DNA from: Micromonospora inyonensis
GTDB lineage: Bacteria; Actinomycetota; Actinomycetes; Mycobacteriales; Micromonosporaceae
DNA length: 64,000 nucleotides
Direction: 5' to 3'
NCBI RefSeq assembly: GCF_900091415.1
Contig: NZ_FMHU01000002.1
Location: 1,240,001 to 1,304,000 of the forward strand
Below, in pieces: positions 55,753 through 64,000 of this stretch. Within the stretch, counting starts at the first letter, position 1. Every line of letters starts with the position of its first letter. The notes below the pieces were generated by a model that ran no database searches, had not been told where the DNA came from, and saw only the letters and a list, made by a program, of their open reading frames with translations. The position numbers and the translations under genes are program-made.

Positions 55753-56625
55753 ATGCAGGTCAGCTACGCGAGTTGGGTGGGTTCCCGGTACTTCGGTGAC
55801 CCTGCCGATCCGTACGGGGTCGCGCTGCCCGCGCCGGCCGGACCGGCCCCCGTCACTCGGGAGGACGACGAGCGGGTCAACGAGGACCGCGTCTTCGCCT
55901 CGAACGACACGGTTGTGGTGCTCGACGGCGCGACCCAGATGAGGGCCGAGACCGGATGCCGCCACGACGTGGCGTGGTTCGTCGACCGCCTCGGCTGCCA
56001 CCTGGCGGCGGCGCTGGCCACCGAGCCCGACAACTCGCCCGAGACCGCGCTGGCCCGGGCCATCGTCGACGTACGTGGACTGCACGAGGACAGCTGCGAC
56101 CTCACCCATGCGGACTCGCCGTCAGCGACGGTGGCGATTCTGCGTTGCCGTGGGGCGAAGCTGGAGTACCTCGTCCTGTGTGACACCGTGATCGCCTTCC
56201 GTCGACGCGGCGGGAACGTGCACGTCGTCACCGACGAGCGGCTACGGCGGCTACCTGACGACACCCAGGCGACAAAGCGAGCGCTGCGCAACCGGATCGG
56301 CGGGTTCTGGGTGGCCGGCACCGATCCCGCCGCCGCCAGGAACGCGGTCAGCGGCCGGGTCGAGCTCGCCGACGTCGACGCCGCCCTGGTCCTGACCGAC
56401 GGCGTCACCCGCCTGGTCGAGCGGTACGGGGTGAGCTGGCCCCAACTGTTCGCCCTCGCCGAGACGGGCGGCCCGGACGCGGTGCTGCGCCGGCTGCGCG
56501 CAGCCGAGGCGGCGACCGAGCCCGGCCGGTTCCCCGACAAGACCCACGACGACGCCACGCTCGTGCTGTGCGCTCTCGCCGCGCCGGCCGGGCCGGCCCA
56601 CCACTCCGAGGGAGGAAACCGATGA
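55753..56625 (+). CDS. PP2C-like protein phosphatase domain protein
   Basis: A 290-residue protein with the PP2C layout: an N-terminal acidic stretch EDDERVNEDR, the metal-binding segment VVVLDGATQM, SATVAILRC, VLTDGVTRLVERYGV, and the terminal KTHDDATLVLCAL with the DD metal pair. It lacks a kinase, membrane or regulatory domain. A metallophosphatase could remove a phosphate from a pathway intermediate, as some antibiotic pathways use phosphorylated self-protected forms, or act as a regulator. Its stop overlaps the MbtH start, so it belongs to the biosynthetic operon. Confidence 0.7.
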   Translation: MQVSYASWVGSRYFGDPADPYGVALPAPAGPAPVTREDDERVNEDRVFASNDTVVVLDGATQMRAETGCRHDVAWFVDRLGCHLAAALATEPDNSPETALARAIVDVRGLHEDSCDLTHADSPSATVAILRCRGAKLEYLVLCDTVIAFRRRGGNVHVVTDERLRRLPDDTQATKRALRNRIGGFWVAGTDPAAARNAVSGRVELADVDAALVLTDGVTRLVERYGVSWPQLFALAETGGPDAVLRRLRAAEAATEPGRFPDKTHDDATLVLCALAAPAGPAHHSEGGNR

Positions 56626-56855
56626 ACGCCTTCGACGACCCGGAAGCCGAGTGCCTCGTCCTGGTCAACGCGGAGGAGCAGCACTCCCTGTGGCCATCGG
56701 CGGTCGGCGTGCCGCACGGTTGGACGCTCGCCTTCGGCCCGGCCACCCGCGACGAGTGCGTCGGCTATGTCGAGCATGCCTGGCCTGACATCCGGCCCCA
56801 CTCGGTGCGCCGGCTCCTGTCCGCAGCAGCCGCCGGGGACGAGGGCGGCCGGTGA
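56622..56855 (+). CDS. MbtH-like protein (second cluster)
   Basis: A 77-residue adenylation-domain partner. It has NAFDDPEAECLVLVNAEEQH, SLWPSAVGVPHGW and the ending YVEHAWPDIRPHSVR, with the invariant Trp residues present. It starts in an ATGA overlap with the phosphatase-like gene and its stop overlaps the TE start. It would assist the Thr and Gln-like A domains of this cluster; a separate MbtH serves the siderophore locus. Confidence 0.95.
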   Translation: MNAFDDPEAECLVLVNAEEQHSLWPSAVGVPHGWTLAFGPATRDECVGYVEHAWPDIRPHSVRRLLSAAAAGDEGGR

Positions 56856-57613
56856 TGCCCACCGACGCCGCGATCGTCCGGCCGCTCGATCGCGCCGATG
56901 CCGCCCGTACCGTCGTCTGCCTGGGCTTCGCCGGTGGAGGAACCGGGGCATACCGCCCGTGGGCCGACGTACTCGACAGCGACACCGATCTGGCCATCGT
57001 CTGCTATCCCGGCCGTGAGGGGCGGTACACCGAACCCGCCGCTCGCACCTGGGCCGAACTGGTCTCGGACGCCACCGAGGCGGTCGCCCGGGCTGCGCGT
57101 ACGCCCTTCGTGCTCTTCGGACACAGCATGGGCGGCTGGGTGGCCTTCGACGTCGCGCTCCGGCTCGAACGCCGGGGCGGTCCGGTGCCGGACGCGCTGG
57201 TGGTGTCGTCGTGCAACTCCCCGGTCCGTGGCCTGACGGACAAGGACCGCTTCCCCCGGGTGGAGGACGGCGACGAGGAACTCGTCGAGTGGATGCGCAC
57301 GTCGGGTTCGCTGCCCGACTACATCCTCGAAGACGACGACATGCGCGCCATGGCGATCCGCCTCATGCGTGCGGATCTGCGGGTACGTGACACCTACGAG
57401 CCCGAGCGCGGGGCACGGGTCGGCGTACCGACGCAGGTGTGCTACGGCGTCGACGACGCCGTGATCGAGCCGGCCGTGGCCGACCATTGGGGCGCGGCGG
57501 CGGCCGGCGACTTCCGGATGACCTGCCTGCCCGGCGGGCACTTCTATACGCCGCGACTGTGGCGGAGCCTACCGACGATTTTCGCGGCGTGGACTGCCGC
57601 GTCAGTCCGATGA
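56852..57613 (+). CDS. type II thioesterase
   Basis: Alpha/beta-hydrolase of 253 residues of the NRPS editing type. CLGFAGGGTGAYRPW is the oxyanion region, CYPGREGRYTEP follows, the nucleophile elbow is LFGHSMGGWVAFDVA, and the catalytic His is in LPGGHFYTPRL. The GTG at 56852 overlaps the upstream stop; an ATG follows immediately as the second codon. This is the third TEII of the window and the second in this cluster. Confidence 0.9.
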   Translation: MMPTDAAIVRPLDRADAARTVVCLGFAGGGTGAYRPWADVLDSDTDLAIVCYPGREGRYTEPAARTWAELVSDATEAVARAARTPFVLFGHSMGGWVAFDVALRLERRGGPVPDALVVSSCNSPVRGLTDKDRFPRVEDGDEELVEWMRTSGSLPDYILEDDDMRAMAIRLMRADLRVRDTYEPERGARVGVPTQVCYGVDDAVIEPAVADHWGAAAAGDFRMTCLPGGHFYTPRLWRSLPTIFAAWTAASVR

Positions 57614-57676
57614 CCGGCCGCGTCCGTTGGATGCGACAGGTCGCGCTGGTGCGATGAACGGAAGAGGTGAGAGGAC

Positions 57677-58693
57677 ATGGGATCCGCGGGAACGCGGCTG
57701 GAGGTCGTCCAGCGGGCCGGCCGTCCGGCGACGGTGCATGTGACCGGGATAGGCACGATCGACGCGGCGCGCTCGTGGTTGGCGGACACACGCGACGATC
57801 TGCGCGCCGCGCTCGACGAGCACGGCGTGTTGTTCCTGCGCGGCCTGCCGGTCCGTGGCGTCGAGGACTTCGCGGTCGTCCGGGACGGCGTGGTCTCCAG
57901 GCGGGCGCCGTATCAGGAGAAGGCCACACCGCGCAGTGACTTCGGCGACGACGTGTTCTCCTCGACGGACCTGCCGCCGGCGCAGCGGATCCGCCAGCAC
58001 AACGAGAACAGCTACACGATCACGTTCCCGGGCACGCTGATATTCGCGTGTCTGGTCGCACCGGAGCGGGGTGGCGCCACCCCGACGGCCGACTGCCGTC
58101 GGGTGCTCGAGCTCATCCCCGACGACCTGGTGCGGCGGTTCCGGGAGCAGGGCTGGGTCCTGCGCCGCAACTACAGCGAGCACCTGTCGCTGCCGTGGCG
58201 GACCTCGTTCGGCACCGATTCCGCCGAGGAGGTCGAGCGGTACTGCGCCGCGAACCTCATCAGCTGCGAATGGGGCCAGGACGGATCCCTGCACACCACC
58301 CAGCTGCGCCCGGCTGTCCTCCACCACCCGCGTACCGACGAGGCGGTGTGGTTCAACCACGTCGCCTTCTGGAACAGGTACTCACTCGACGACAGCATCC
58401 GCGAGGTCCTGGAATCCGAGCTGGGTGAGGACGGTCTGCCGTTCGCCACCATGCTCGGCGACGGCACGACCCTGACCCGGGACGAGGTCGGCGCGATCAA
58501 CGCGGCCTACGACAAGGCGACCGTCCGTGAGACGTGGCAGCCGGGCGACGTGATGATCGTCGACAACATCCTCGCCTCCCACGGCCGCGAGGCGTTCCAG
58601 GGCGACCGCAGGATCCTCGTCGCGATGGGCGACGCGGTGGAGGTCACCGCCTGCCGGTCCACCGTGGCTGCCGCCGCCGGTCCGAAGATCTGA
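57677..58693 (+). CDS. Fe(II)/2-oxoglutarate dioxygenase (TauD/SyrP-like)
   Basis: Non-heme iron hydroxylase of 338 residues. The iron ligands are the HxE pair in RQHNENSYTI (near residues 108-110) and the distal His in ILASHGREAF (near 301), with a 2-oxoglutarate-binding Arg following in GDRRILVAMGD. HxE rather than HxD and the overall pattern recall SyrP, AsnO and VioC-type amino acid beta-hydroxylases, several of which act on carrier-bound residues. It precedes an A-T NRPS by 39 bases, so the amino acid loaded there is a plausible substrate. The hydroxyl formed could then be carbamoylated. Confidence 0.87.
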   Translation: MGSAGTRLEVVQRAGRPATVHVTGIGTIDAARSWLADTRDDLRAALDEHGVLFLRGLPVRGVEDFAVVRDGVVSRRAPYQEKATPRSDFGDDVFSSTDLPPAQRIRQHNENSYTITFPGTLIFACLVAPERGGATPTADCRRVLELIPDDLVRRFREQGWVLRRNYSEHLSLPWRTSFGTDSAEEVERYCAANLISCEWGQDGSLHTTQLRPAVLHHPRTDEAVWFNHVAFWNRYSLDDSIREVLESELGEDGLPFATMLGDGTTLTRDEVGAINAAYDKATVRETWQPGDVMIVDNILASHGREAFQGDRRILVAMGDAVEVTACRSTVAAAAGPKI

Positions 58694-58732
58694 CCGGCCC
58701 ACCGAACACACCGGACCGTGAGGAGGTTTCCC

Positions 58733-60490
58733 ATGACGGCGACCGAGACGGCCGATCTGCTGCGCCGGTTCGACCAGGTCGTGGCCGAGCGTCCGGAGGA
58801 CCTCGCGGTGGTTGGCCCGGCCGCCACCCCGACCTCCCCGGCCGTCACCTACGCCGCCCTGGCGGCCCGTGTCGACCGGCTGGCCCGGGCAATGGACCGG
58901 CACGGCGTGCGCCGCGGCGACGTGGTCGGCGTGTGCCTGCCGCGCCAGGTCGACCTGCTGGCCTCGCTGCTGGCGGCGTGGCGGCTCGGTGCGGCGTTCG
59001 TCCCCATGGACCCGGCGTATCCCGGCGCACGCCTGCGGGCCATGGCCGTCGCGGCCGGGGTCCGTACGGTGCTCGCCGGCACCTCGGGTGCGCCATGGGA
59101 GGCGGAGACGTCCACAGTCCGAGTCGACCAACTGCCCGACGATCCGCTGACGGACCGGGCGCTGCCGTCGGTCGACGTCACGCCCGGCGAGCCGGCCTAC
59201 GTCATCTTCACCTCGGGCTCGACCGGGACACCCAAGGGCGTTCAGGTGAGTCGGGGTGCGGTCACCCACCTTGTCGACAGCCTGGAGCGGGTGGGGCTCT
59301 ACCCGTCCGAGCCGAGCCGGGTGGCGTGGAACGCCAGCGTGTCGTTCGACGCGTCCGTGCAGCAGTGGGTGCGCATCTGCCGGGGCGACACCGTACTGCT
59401 GATCGGCGACGACCTGCGGACCGATCCACAGCGGCTGGCCGACTGGCTGCGGGCCAACGGCGCGACGGCCCTGGACGTCACACCTACGCACTGGCAGGTG
59501 CTGGCCGGAGCGGTCACCCAGCCGGTGCGGCTGTTCGTCGGTGGCGAGCCGGTCCCGCCGTGGCTGTGGCGCGACCTGGCGGCCCGGTCGGGACCGACGG
59601 CAGTCAACCTCTACGGCCCGACCGAGTGCACGGTGGACGCCACCGCCGCCTGGATCACCGGGGAGGACCCGGTCATCGGCCGTCCGCTGCCCGGTGTCCG
59701 GGCCTACGTCCTCGACGACGACCTGGAGCCGGCGCGGACCGGCGAGCTTTACCTGGCCGGTCCGGGCGTCGCCGACGGCTACCGCGGCCAGCCCGGCCGC
59801 ACCGCCGAACGGTTCCTGGCCGACCCGGTCGCGGCCGACGGCTCCCGCATGTACCGCACCGGCGACCGGGTACACCAGCGACCAGACGGGGCCATGGAGT
59901 ACCTCGGTCGCACCGACCGCCAGGTGAAGGTGCACGGCTTCCGCATCGAGCCGGGCGAGATCGAGGCGGCGCTGGTCGCCCACCCCGACGTCGCGGCGGC
60001 GGCCGTCCTGCCGTACGACGACCCACACCGCGGGACGATTCTCGTGGCGTACCACGTCGGGGCGGCGGACGGGTTGCGCGACTGGGCCGCGGACCGGCTC
60101 CCGACGCACCTGCTCCCCGCCTCCTTCACCGCGCTGGAGAGCTTTCCGCGTACGGTGAGCGGCAAGCTGGACCTGTCCGCCCTGCCGGCACCGCGCTTTC
60201 CGGCCGAGTCCTCCACCGCGTCCGTGGGCAGCGAGGTCGAAAGCCTCATCGCCGATGTCTGGGGCGAGGTACTCGGCCGCAGCGGGGTCGGCGCCGACGA
60301 CGACTTCTTCGCGCTCGGCGGACACTCCCTCCTTGCCCTGCACGTCGTCGCGGCGATCAGGAAGCGTCTGGGCGTACGCCTGCCGTCGATAGACATTTAC
60401 GAACGGCCGCGTCTGCGGGACCTGGCTGAACGGGTCGCGGAACTCGCCGCCACCGAAGCAGTGCCGTCAACGGATCCTGGTCGCTGCTGA
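58733..60490 (+). CDS. NRPS A-T didomain
   Basis: Stand-alone adenylation plus carrier protein (585 residues). The A domain has [46 protein letters not shown] and the catalytic Lys in RTVSGKLDLSAL; the carrier domain is [17 protein letters not shown]. Specificity residues read about DAQDFGLVD, close to the published glutamine code DAQDLGVVD, so Gln or a related acid/amide is a tentative call. There is no condensation domain. With the dioxygenase upstream it forms an amino-acid activation and modification pair. ATG with a GAGGAGG SD. Confidence 0.88.
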   Translation: MTATETADLLRRFDQVVAERPEDLAVVGPAATPTSPAVTYAALAARVDRLARAMDRHGVRRGDVVGVCLPRQVDLLASLLAAWRLGAAFVPMDPAYPGARLRAMAVAAGVRTVLAGTSGAPWEAETSTVRVDQLPDDPLTDRALPSVDVTPGEPAYVIFTSGSTGTPKGVQVSRGAVTHLVDSLERVGLYPSEPSRVAWNASVSFDASVQQWVRICRGDTVLLIGDDLRTDPQRLADWLRANGATALDVTPTHWQVLAGAVTQPVRLFVGGEPVPPWLWRDLAARSGPTAVNLYGPTECTVDATAAWITGEDPVIGRPLPGVRAYVLDDDLEPARTGELYLAGPGVADGYRGQPGRTAERFLADPVAADGSRMYRTGDRVHQRPDGAMEYLGRTDRQVKVHGFRIEPGEIEAALVAHPDVAAAAVLPYDDPHRGTILVAYHVGAADGLRDWAADRLPTHLLPASFTALESFPRTVSGKLDLSALPAPRFPAESSTASVGSEVESLIADVWGEVLGRSGVGADDDFFALGGHSLLALHVVAAIRKRLGVRLPSIDIYERPRLRDLAERVAELAATEAVPSTDPGRC

Positions 60491-60823
60491 CGTGGCGCGC
60501 GGGCGTTGCCGGTGCTGTCGGTGTACGTGGCATTCCGGCGCCAGGTTCAGGCGGGCCCGACCGCCGGCCAGCTCAGGTAGCCCGACTCCTCGTGTGGCGG
60601 CGGCCCGGCCAGCTGACGGACACCCGCTCCACGAGCGGCTGCGCCTCGATACGACACGATCCCGGGATCTTCTTCTCACGGCGGCCCCGGCGTGGTGCCT
60701 GAGGAAGGATCGACCTCCGTCCTTCGGAACGCACCCTCGCCCGCTTGACTCCCCGGCGTGTGGGGTGGGGGCCACGAGCGCGCCTATGCCCCTCGGCCCG
60801 GTGGCTTCGTGCATCGATGAGAC
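60491..60823. other. intergenic region at cluster edge
   Basis: These 333 bases follow the last NRPS gene. I see no gene, RNA or repeat in them that I can support, and no clear hairpin terminator. Confidence 0.5.
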
Positions 60824-61357
60824 ATGATGATCGGCGTGGATAAACCGTTGGGACGACGGGTCGGCGCGCTTCTCGCGGCGACGGTATGGGCGGCCGGCGC
60901 GGCCTTCCTGCTCTGGGCCGTGGCGGTGCCGTACTTGATCGCCGCGACCGGCTTGGGCCCGCCGGCCGGGACGGTCGTCGTCGAGGACTGCTGGCAGCAG
61001 ACCGACTACGAGGGGTCGTATACCGGCCACAACTGCGAGGGCGCCTTCACCCCGGCCGGCGCCGACCGGCCGGTGGGTGTCGTCACCTTCACCGCCAGCG
61101 GCCTGCACCGGTCGGGGAAGGTGATCGAGGTGTGGGGCGTCGAGGGTGCTGCCCTCACCGAGCGGTACCTCGGCCACATCATGGTCATCACCTGGGCAAC
61201 GCTGAGCATCGTCGTACTCGGTTGGACACCGCTGGTCTGGTTGCTCAGTCCCCTGGGCCGCAACGAGGACGCCGACTTCCCGCGTCTCGTCATAGTCGTC
61301 CTGCTGTCGTGCGGGGTGGTCGCCGTCCTCGGCTGCGTTCTGCTGTTGTTTCCCTGA
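60824..61357 (+). CDS. hypothetical membrane protein
   Basis: A 177-residue protein with an N-terminal membrane segment (LLAATVWAAGAAFLLWAVAV), an outside-facing region of about 75 residues containing Cys in EDCWQQ and GHNCEG that could form a disulfide, then two more membrane segments (IMVITWATLSIVVLGW and VIVVLLSCGVVAVLGCVLLL). This is the layout of small actinobacterial envelope proteins of unknown function. No enzymatic motif is visible. It stands outside the NRPS operons. Confidence 0.65.
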   Translation: MMIGVDKPLGRRVGALLAATVWAAGAAFLLWAVAVPYLIAATGLGPPAGTVVVEDCWQQTDYEGSYTGHNCEGAFTPAGADRPVGVVTFTASGLHRSGKVIEVWGVEGAALTERYLGHIMVITWATLSIVVLGWTPLVWLLSPLGRNEDADFPRLVIVVLLSCGVVAVLGCVLLLFP

Positions 61358-61515
61358 GTGCTGCTCGCCGTAGCCGGCGTGCCGGAGATCCCGGGCCATC
61401 CGCTCGTGCCGCCTGGGGGGCATCAGGGCCGCACCTGCGAGACCGACAAGGCAGCCGACCTCTCGTGCCGATGTCCGCTGGTTGCTCCTGGGCGACGGTC
61501 TGGAATGCTCCGTCC

Positions 61516-62013
61516 ATGCCTTCCTACCCGCCTACCTTCGCCGACCATGTCGTTGCACAGCCAGCCCGTGCGCAGTTCGAGGCGTTCCTCGACGAGCACC
61601 GCGGCGCGCTCAATGGCTGCTTGGACGGGCTGACAGAGGAACAGGTGCGCCGACCGTTGGTGGCCTCCCGGACGACGCTGCTGGGTCTTGTGAAGCACGC
61701 TACTTTCGTCGAGAAGGTCTGGTTTGACGAGGCCGTCACGGGCCGGTCGCGCGCTGAGATCGGCATCCCTGCGACGTCCGAGGAGTCGTTCATCCTCGAT
61801 GACGACGACACGATCGCGACCGTTCAACACGCACACCGCGAAGCCTGCGAAGCATCACGCCATGCGACGTCGTCCCTGGGGCTGGACGACATCCTTCGGG
61901 GGCACCGGCGGGGCCCGCTTCCGCTGCGATGGGTGTATCTCCACGTGCTGCGCGAGCTCGCCCAGCACTGTGGGCACGCAGACATTCTTCGAGAGCAGCT
62001 CGTCAACGAGTAG
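61516..62013 (+). CDS. DinB-like (DUF664-type) protein
   Basis: A four-helix-bundle protein of 165 residues of the DinB/mycothiol-transferase-like group. It has LDGLTEEQVRRPLVASRTTL and GLVKHATFVEKVWF with the metal-binding His, and the C-terminal pair in LRELAQHCGHADILREQL. These three His positions are the usual metal site. Many members are thiol S-transferases with unknown substrates. The ATG at 61516 fits the family start; the long open frame above it is not similar to anything. Not connected to the cluster by spacing. Confidence 0.8.
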   Translation: MPSYPPTFADHVVAQPARAQFEAFLDEHRGALNGCLDGLTEEQVRRPLVASRTTLLGLVKHATFVEKVWFDEAVTGRSRAEIGIPATSEESFILDDDDTIATVQHAHREACEASRHATSSLGLDDILRGHRRGPLPLRWVYLHVLRELAQHCGHADILREQLVNE

Positions 62014-62149
62014 CGCGCGGACGTCCGCTCATGCCGCGAGTCGCGCGCTGCGCACTGTCACTGGGAATGCGGCTGCCGACGTCCCGACATGGGGAGAAAG
62101 ATGGGCCGCCTCACGGCGACGACGTCGGTGCGGCGACCGCGTTCAGTCC

Positions 62150-62562
62150 TTACTCGTCGACGGTGATACGGACGGCGGTCGGGACGCCTGAAGCGTCCAG
62201 GTCCAGGTGTACCGGGAAAGCGCCGTCGCCAACCGAGGTCATGGCCATCATGATTTCGGCGCCGCCGACCGTGATGGTGGCCGCCTCGTACTCGGAGGCG
62301 CGCACACCTGCCATCACCTGCCAGTGGTGGGAGTGGGGGCGGAAGTCAAACGCCGAGTCTCCTCCGGGGAGCGGTCGCCCGACCAGAGCGCGAGGTGGCC
62401 GCCGTCCATCAGAATGAGCTCGCCGGACGGACAGGTGACCTCGCCGAGCACAACTGGATCTTCCACGAGCGCGCAGTCTACGACGGTCATACCGATTCCC
62501 CGGACCTGCACGCTCACCGAGTTCGTCGAGCAAGCAGAGAGCGCCGGATGTCGATTGTCCAC
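62150..62562 (-). pseudogene. frameshifted hypothetical gene
   Basis: Two overlapping minus-strand frames read like the halves of one protein. The upstream part (from 62562, natural ATG near 62490) gives TVVDCALVEDPVVLGEVTCP and GGHLALWSGDRSP. After about 62365 the sense continues in another frame as DSAFDFRPHSHHWQVM and runs to the stop at 62150 with ITVGGAEIMMAMTSVGDGAF. A single-base indel near 62360-62375 would join them. I do not recognise the family. Either the gene is decayed or the base call is wrong. Confidence 0.5.
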
Positions 62563-62563
62563 C

Positions 62564-62585
62564 TTACCCTACGGGGGTAGGGTAA
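62564..62585. promoter_or_regulatory. palindrome resembling a CsoR-type operator
   Basis: A 22-bp site has 9-bp perfect arms TTACCCTAC and GTAGGGTAA around GGGG. The TACCC...GGGTA pattern with a G-rich centre resembles operators of the CsoR copper-sensor family. It lies at the start of the frameshifted minus-strand gene and 127 bases before the serine hydrolase. No metal-transport gene is visible nearby. Confidence 0.45.
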
Positions 62586-62712
62586 TTAGGCGGTTGCCAT
62601 CAAGCCCGTACCCTCCGGCGCGTCGCTGCTGGCCCTGCCGACGCGCGTCCTCTGGCTGGCGCGGGCCGTACCGACGCCGCTGGCGGTCCATGAAGACGGG
62701 GAGGCGGACAGC

Positions 62713-63807
62713 TTGAAGGTCGAAGGGTTCACCGAAGAGGGGTACGACGCCGTACGGGAGGTGTTCCAGCGCCTGGTCGACGAGGGGCGGGAAACCGGCG
62801 CGGGGGTGTCGGTGTGGCGGGACGGTCGAGAGGTGGTTCGGCTCAGCGGGGGATGGGCTGATGTGGAGCGGCAGCGCCCGTGGCGCGATGACACGCTGGT
62901 TCAGCCCTACTCGCTGTCGAAGACGTTCGCCACGCTCGCCGCGTTGGTGGCGGTCCGCGACGGTGCGCTGGGGCTTGACGAGCCCGTCGCGGCGTACTGG
63001 AAAGAGTACGGAGTGAAGGGCAAGGAGCGGACCACGTTGCGTCAGGTGCTCACCCACCAGGCGGGGCAGCCTCGGTTCCCGCAGGAGGCCGCGAACCTGG
63101 ATCTGCTCGACGATGCCGGGCTACGGGAAAGTCTCGCGAGGACGGCGCCGGAGTATGCCCCGGGCACCGCGCTGGGGGAGCACGCACTGACCTACGGCCA
63201 CCTCATCGACGGGATCCTCCGCGCCGCCACCGGACGTAGCCTCCAGGAGGTGTTCGACAGCGTCGTGCGACCCGCGCTCGCTCTCGACGCCTGGTTCGGG
63301 GTGCCGGACACTGAACTCGAACGTGTCGCCGACCTCGAGTACGCCAGACCGGACTGGCCGCGGCAACTGCACGCGGCACCGTGGCTTCAGATCCCCGACG
63401 GCGCGTTGGACACCCGCCGGACCAACTCCCGCGCCTGGCGGCAGACGGTGTTCGCCGCGGCCAACCTCCATACGACCGCGACCGCCATGGCCCGCTTCTT
63501 CTCCTTCATCACCAGTCAACAGGGGCCCCTGGGCGAGCTGCTCGGCCCGCAGTTGCACACCGAACTGCTCACCTCGCAGGTCACCGGCCATGACCAGGTT
63601 TTCGGTACCAGACTCACCTGGACGCTTGGCCTGCTCCGTGATCGCGGCAAAATCGCCAAGGGTGGTATCGGGGGCTCCGCTGCCTGGTGGTCGCTCCACC
63701 ACCACCACTCCTGCGCCTACCTCACCCGCCGGCTGGACGACCACTCCCGAGCCGCCGAGATCGCTACCGTACTCGGTGACAACCTGGCCGTGGTCGGGGA
63801 GGACTGA
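62713..63807 (+). CDS. beta-lactamase-family serine hydrolase
   Basis: A 364-residue class C beta-lactamase-fold esterase/peptidase. The SxxK motif is SLSK in QPYSLSKTFATLAAL, followed by GALGLDEPVAAYWKEYG and LRQVLTHQAG. The second motif is in the ALTYGHLIDG region, where YxN is replaced by YGH, and the third is near KGGIGGSAAWW in place of the classical KTG. The TTG start opens the fold, but there is no strong SD. Relatives often act as esterases, for example EstB-type, rather than lactamases. It is a full-length counterpart to the truncated hydrolase at the left edge of the window. Confidence 0.85.
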   Translation: MKVEGFTEEGYDAVREVFQRLVDEGRETGAGVSVWRDGREVVRLSGGWADVERQRPWRDDTLVQPYSLSKTFATLAALVAVRDGALGLDEPVAAYWKEYGVKGKERTTLRQVLTHQAGQPRFPQEAANLDLLDDAGLRESLARTAPEYAPGTALGEHALTYGHLIDGILRAATGRSLQEVFDSVVRPALALDAWFGVPDTELERVADLEYARPDWPRQLHAAPWLQIPDGALDTRRTNSRAWRQTVFAAANLHTTATAMARFFSFITSQQGPLGELLGPQLHTELLTSQVTGHDQVFGTRLTWTLGLLRDRGKIAKGGIGGSAAWWSLHHHHSCAYLTRRLDDHSRAAEIATVLGDNLAVVGED

Positions 63808-63853
63808 GCGCCCGCAGCGGTGGCGGGCCGTCAACACCTGCGGTCCTCAGGTT

Positions 63854-63893
63854 GGCGGCGGGGTGCAGCTCGAACGAGCTGCACCCCGCCGCC
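63854..63893. terminator. strong bidirectional terminator
   Basis: A 19-bp perfect GC-rich stem with a 2-base nominal loop follows the serine hydrolase. The last 107 bases of the window hold no gene I can support, although a minus-strand gene could end there. Confidence 0.8.
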
Positions 63894-64000
63894 CGGACCA
63901 GGCGGTGCGTCGCCGCCGCGCATGGAACTCGTCGGCGTTGCCCGACTCAGGCAGGCCGTCAGCGAAGGAAGAGGGTTCCTTGCCAGCCCGGGCCGTGTGC

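Noticed and set aside
34143..60490. Assignment of the second cluster to a viomycin/capreomycin-type pathway (truncated A domain, VioC-like oxygenase, carbamoyltransferase)
   Set aside because: There is no capreomycidine synthase or diaminopropionate gene, two A domains are Thr-type, and the aaRS-like ligase has no counterpart there.
60491..60823. Small ORFs on either strand after the last NRPS
   Set aside because: No SD, no family similarity and no codon-position pattern that separates them from noise.
63894..64000. Possible end of a minus-strand gene
   Set aside because: Only about 35 codons are visible, with no recognisable family signal in any frame.

Overview
The window is high-GC actinomycete DNA with dense SD-led operons and many GTG/TTG starts. 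Gene content and style suggest a Micromonospora/Salinispora-like member of the Micromonosporaceae, but no rRNA or housekeeping marker is present to prove it. Most of the window is two adjacent nonribosomal peptide clusters with a short regulatory and detoxification block between them. No tRNA, rRNA, CRISPR array or insertion sequence was recognised.

Region 1 (1-1526): the 3' end of a beta-lactamase-fold serine hydrolase, then a broken CPBP-type membrane protease remnant.

Region 2 (1527-30381): an iron-regulated salicylate-capped siderophore locus. Four IdeR/DmdR-type iron boxes (1527, 17180, 18552, 26836) sit at its promoters. It encodes an MbtI-type salicylate synthase, a salicyl-AMP ligase carrying both salicylate-specific pocket residues, an ArCP-Cy-A-T NRPS, a C-A-T-C-A-T-E NRPS and a C-A-T-C-A-T NRPS. 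It also has an ornithine/lysine N-monooxygenase, MbtH, a type II thioesterase, an EntS-like MFS exporter and a full FecB/FecC/FecD/FepC-like uptake system. The expected scaffold is salicyl-(Cys-derived ring)-X-D-X-Ser-X with one or more hydroxamate residues. There is no chain-terminating TE domain.

Region 3 (30382-34142): a VOC-fold protein, a Tet(X)-like flavin monooxygenase divergent from a TetR regulator whose putative operator covers its own start codon, and an orphan LuxR/NarL-type regulator.

Region 4 (34143-60490): a second, strongly dissociated NRPS cluster in three transcription units. Plus strand 34143-39583: small protein, T-C-T NRPS, stand-alone condensation protein, DegT aminotransferase, Nudix hydrolase. 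Minus strand 54427-39561: carbamoyltransferase, type II TE, A-T NRPS (Thr code), SDR, C-A(Thr)-T-C-A*-T NRPS, class II aaRS-like amino acid:carrier-protein ligase, MFS exporter. Plus strand 54725-60490: epimerase, PP2C-like protein, MbtH, type II TE, Fe(II)/2OG dioxygenase, A-T NRPS. The most interesting observation is that the second adenylation domain of the large NRPS is degenerate (no P-loop, no YGPTE-like motif, catalytic Lys replaced) and that its gene overlaps by ATGA with the aaRS-like ligase gene. This suggests that a tRNA-synthetase-derived enzyme loads the orphan carrier domain in trans.

Region 5 (60491-64000): a small membrane protein, a DinB-like protein, a frameshifted hypothetical gene behind a CsoR-like palindrome, a second serine hydrolase and a strong terminator. 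This marks the end of the biosynthetic region.
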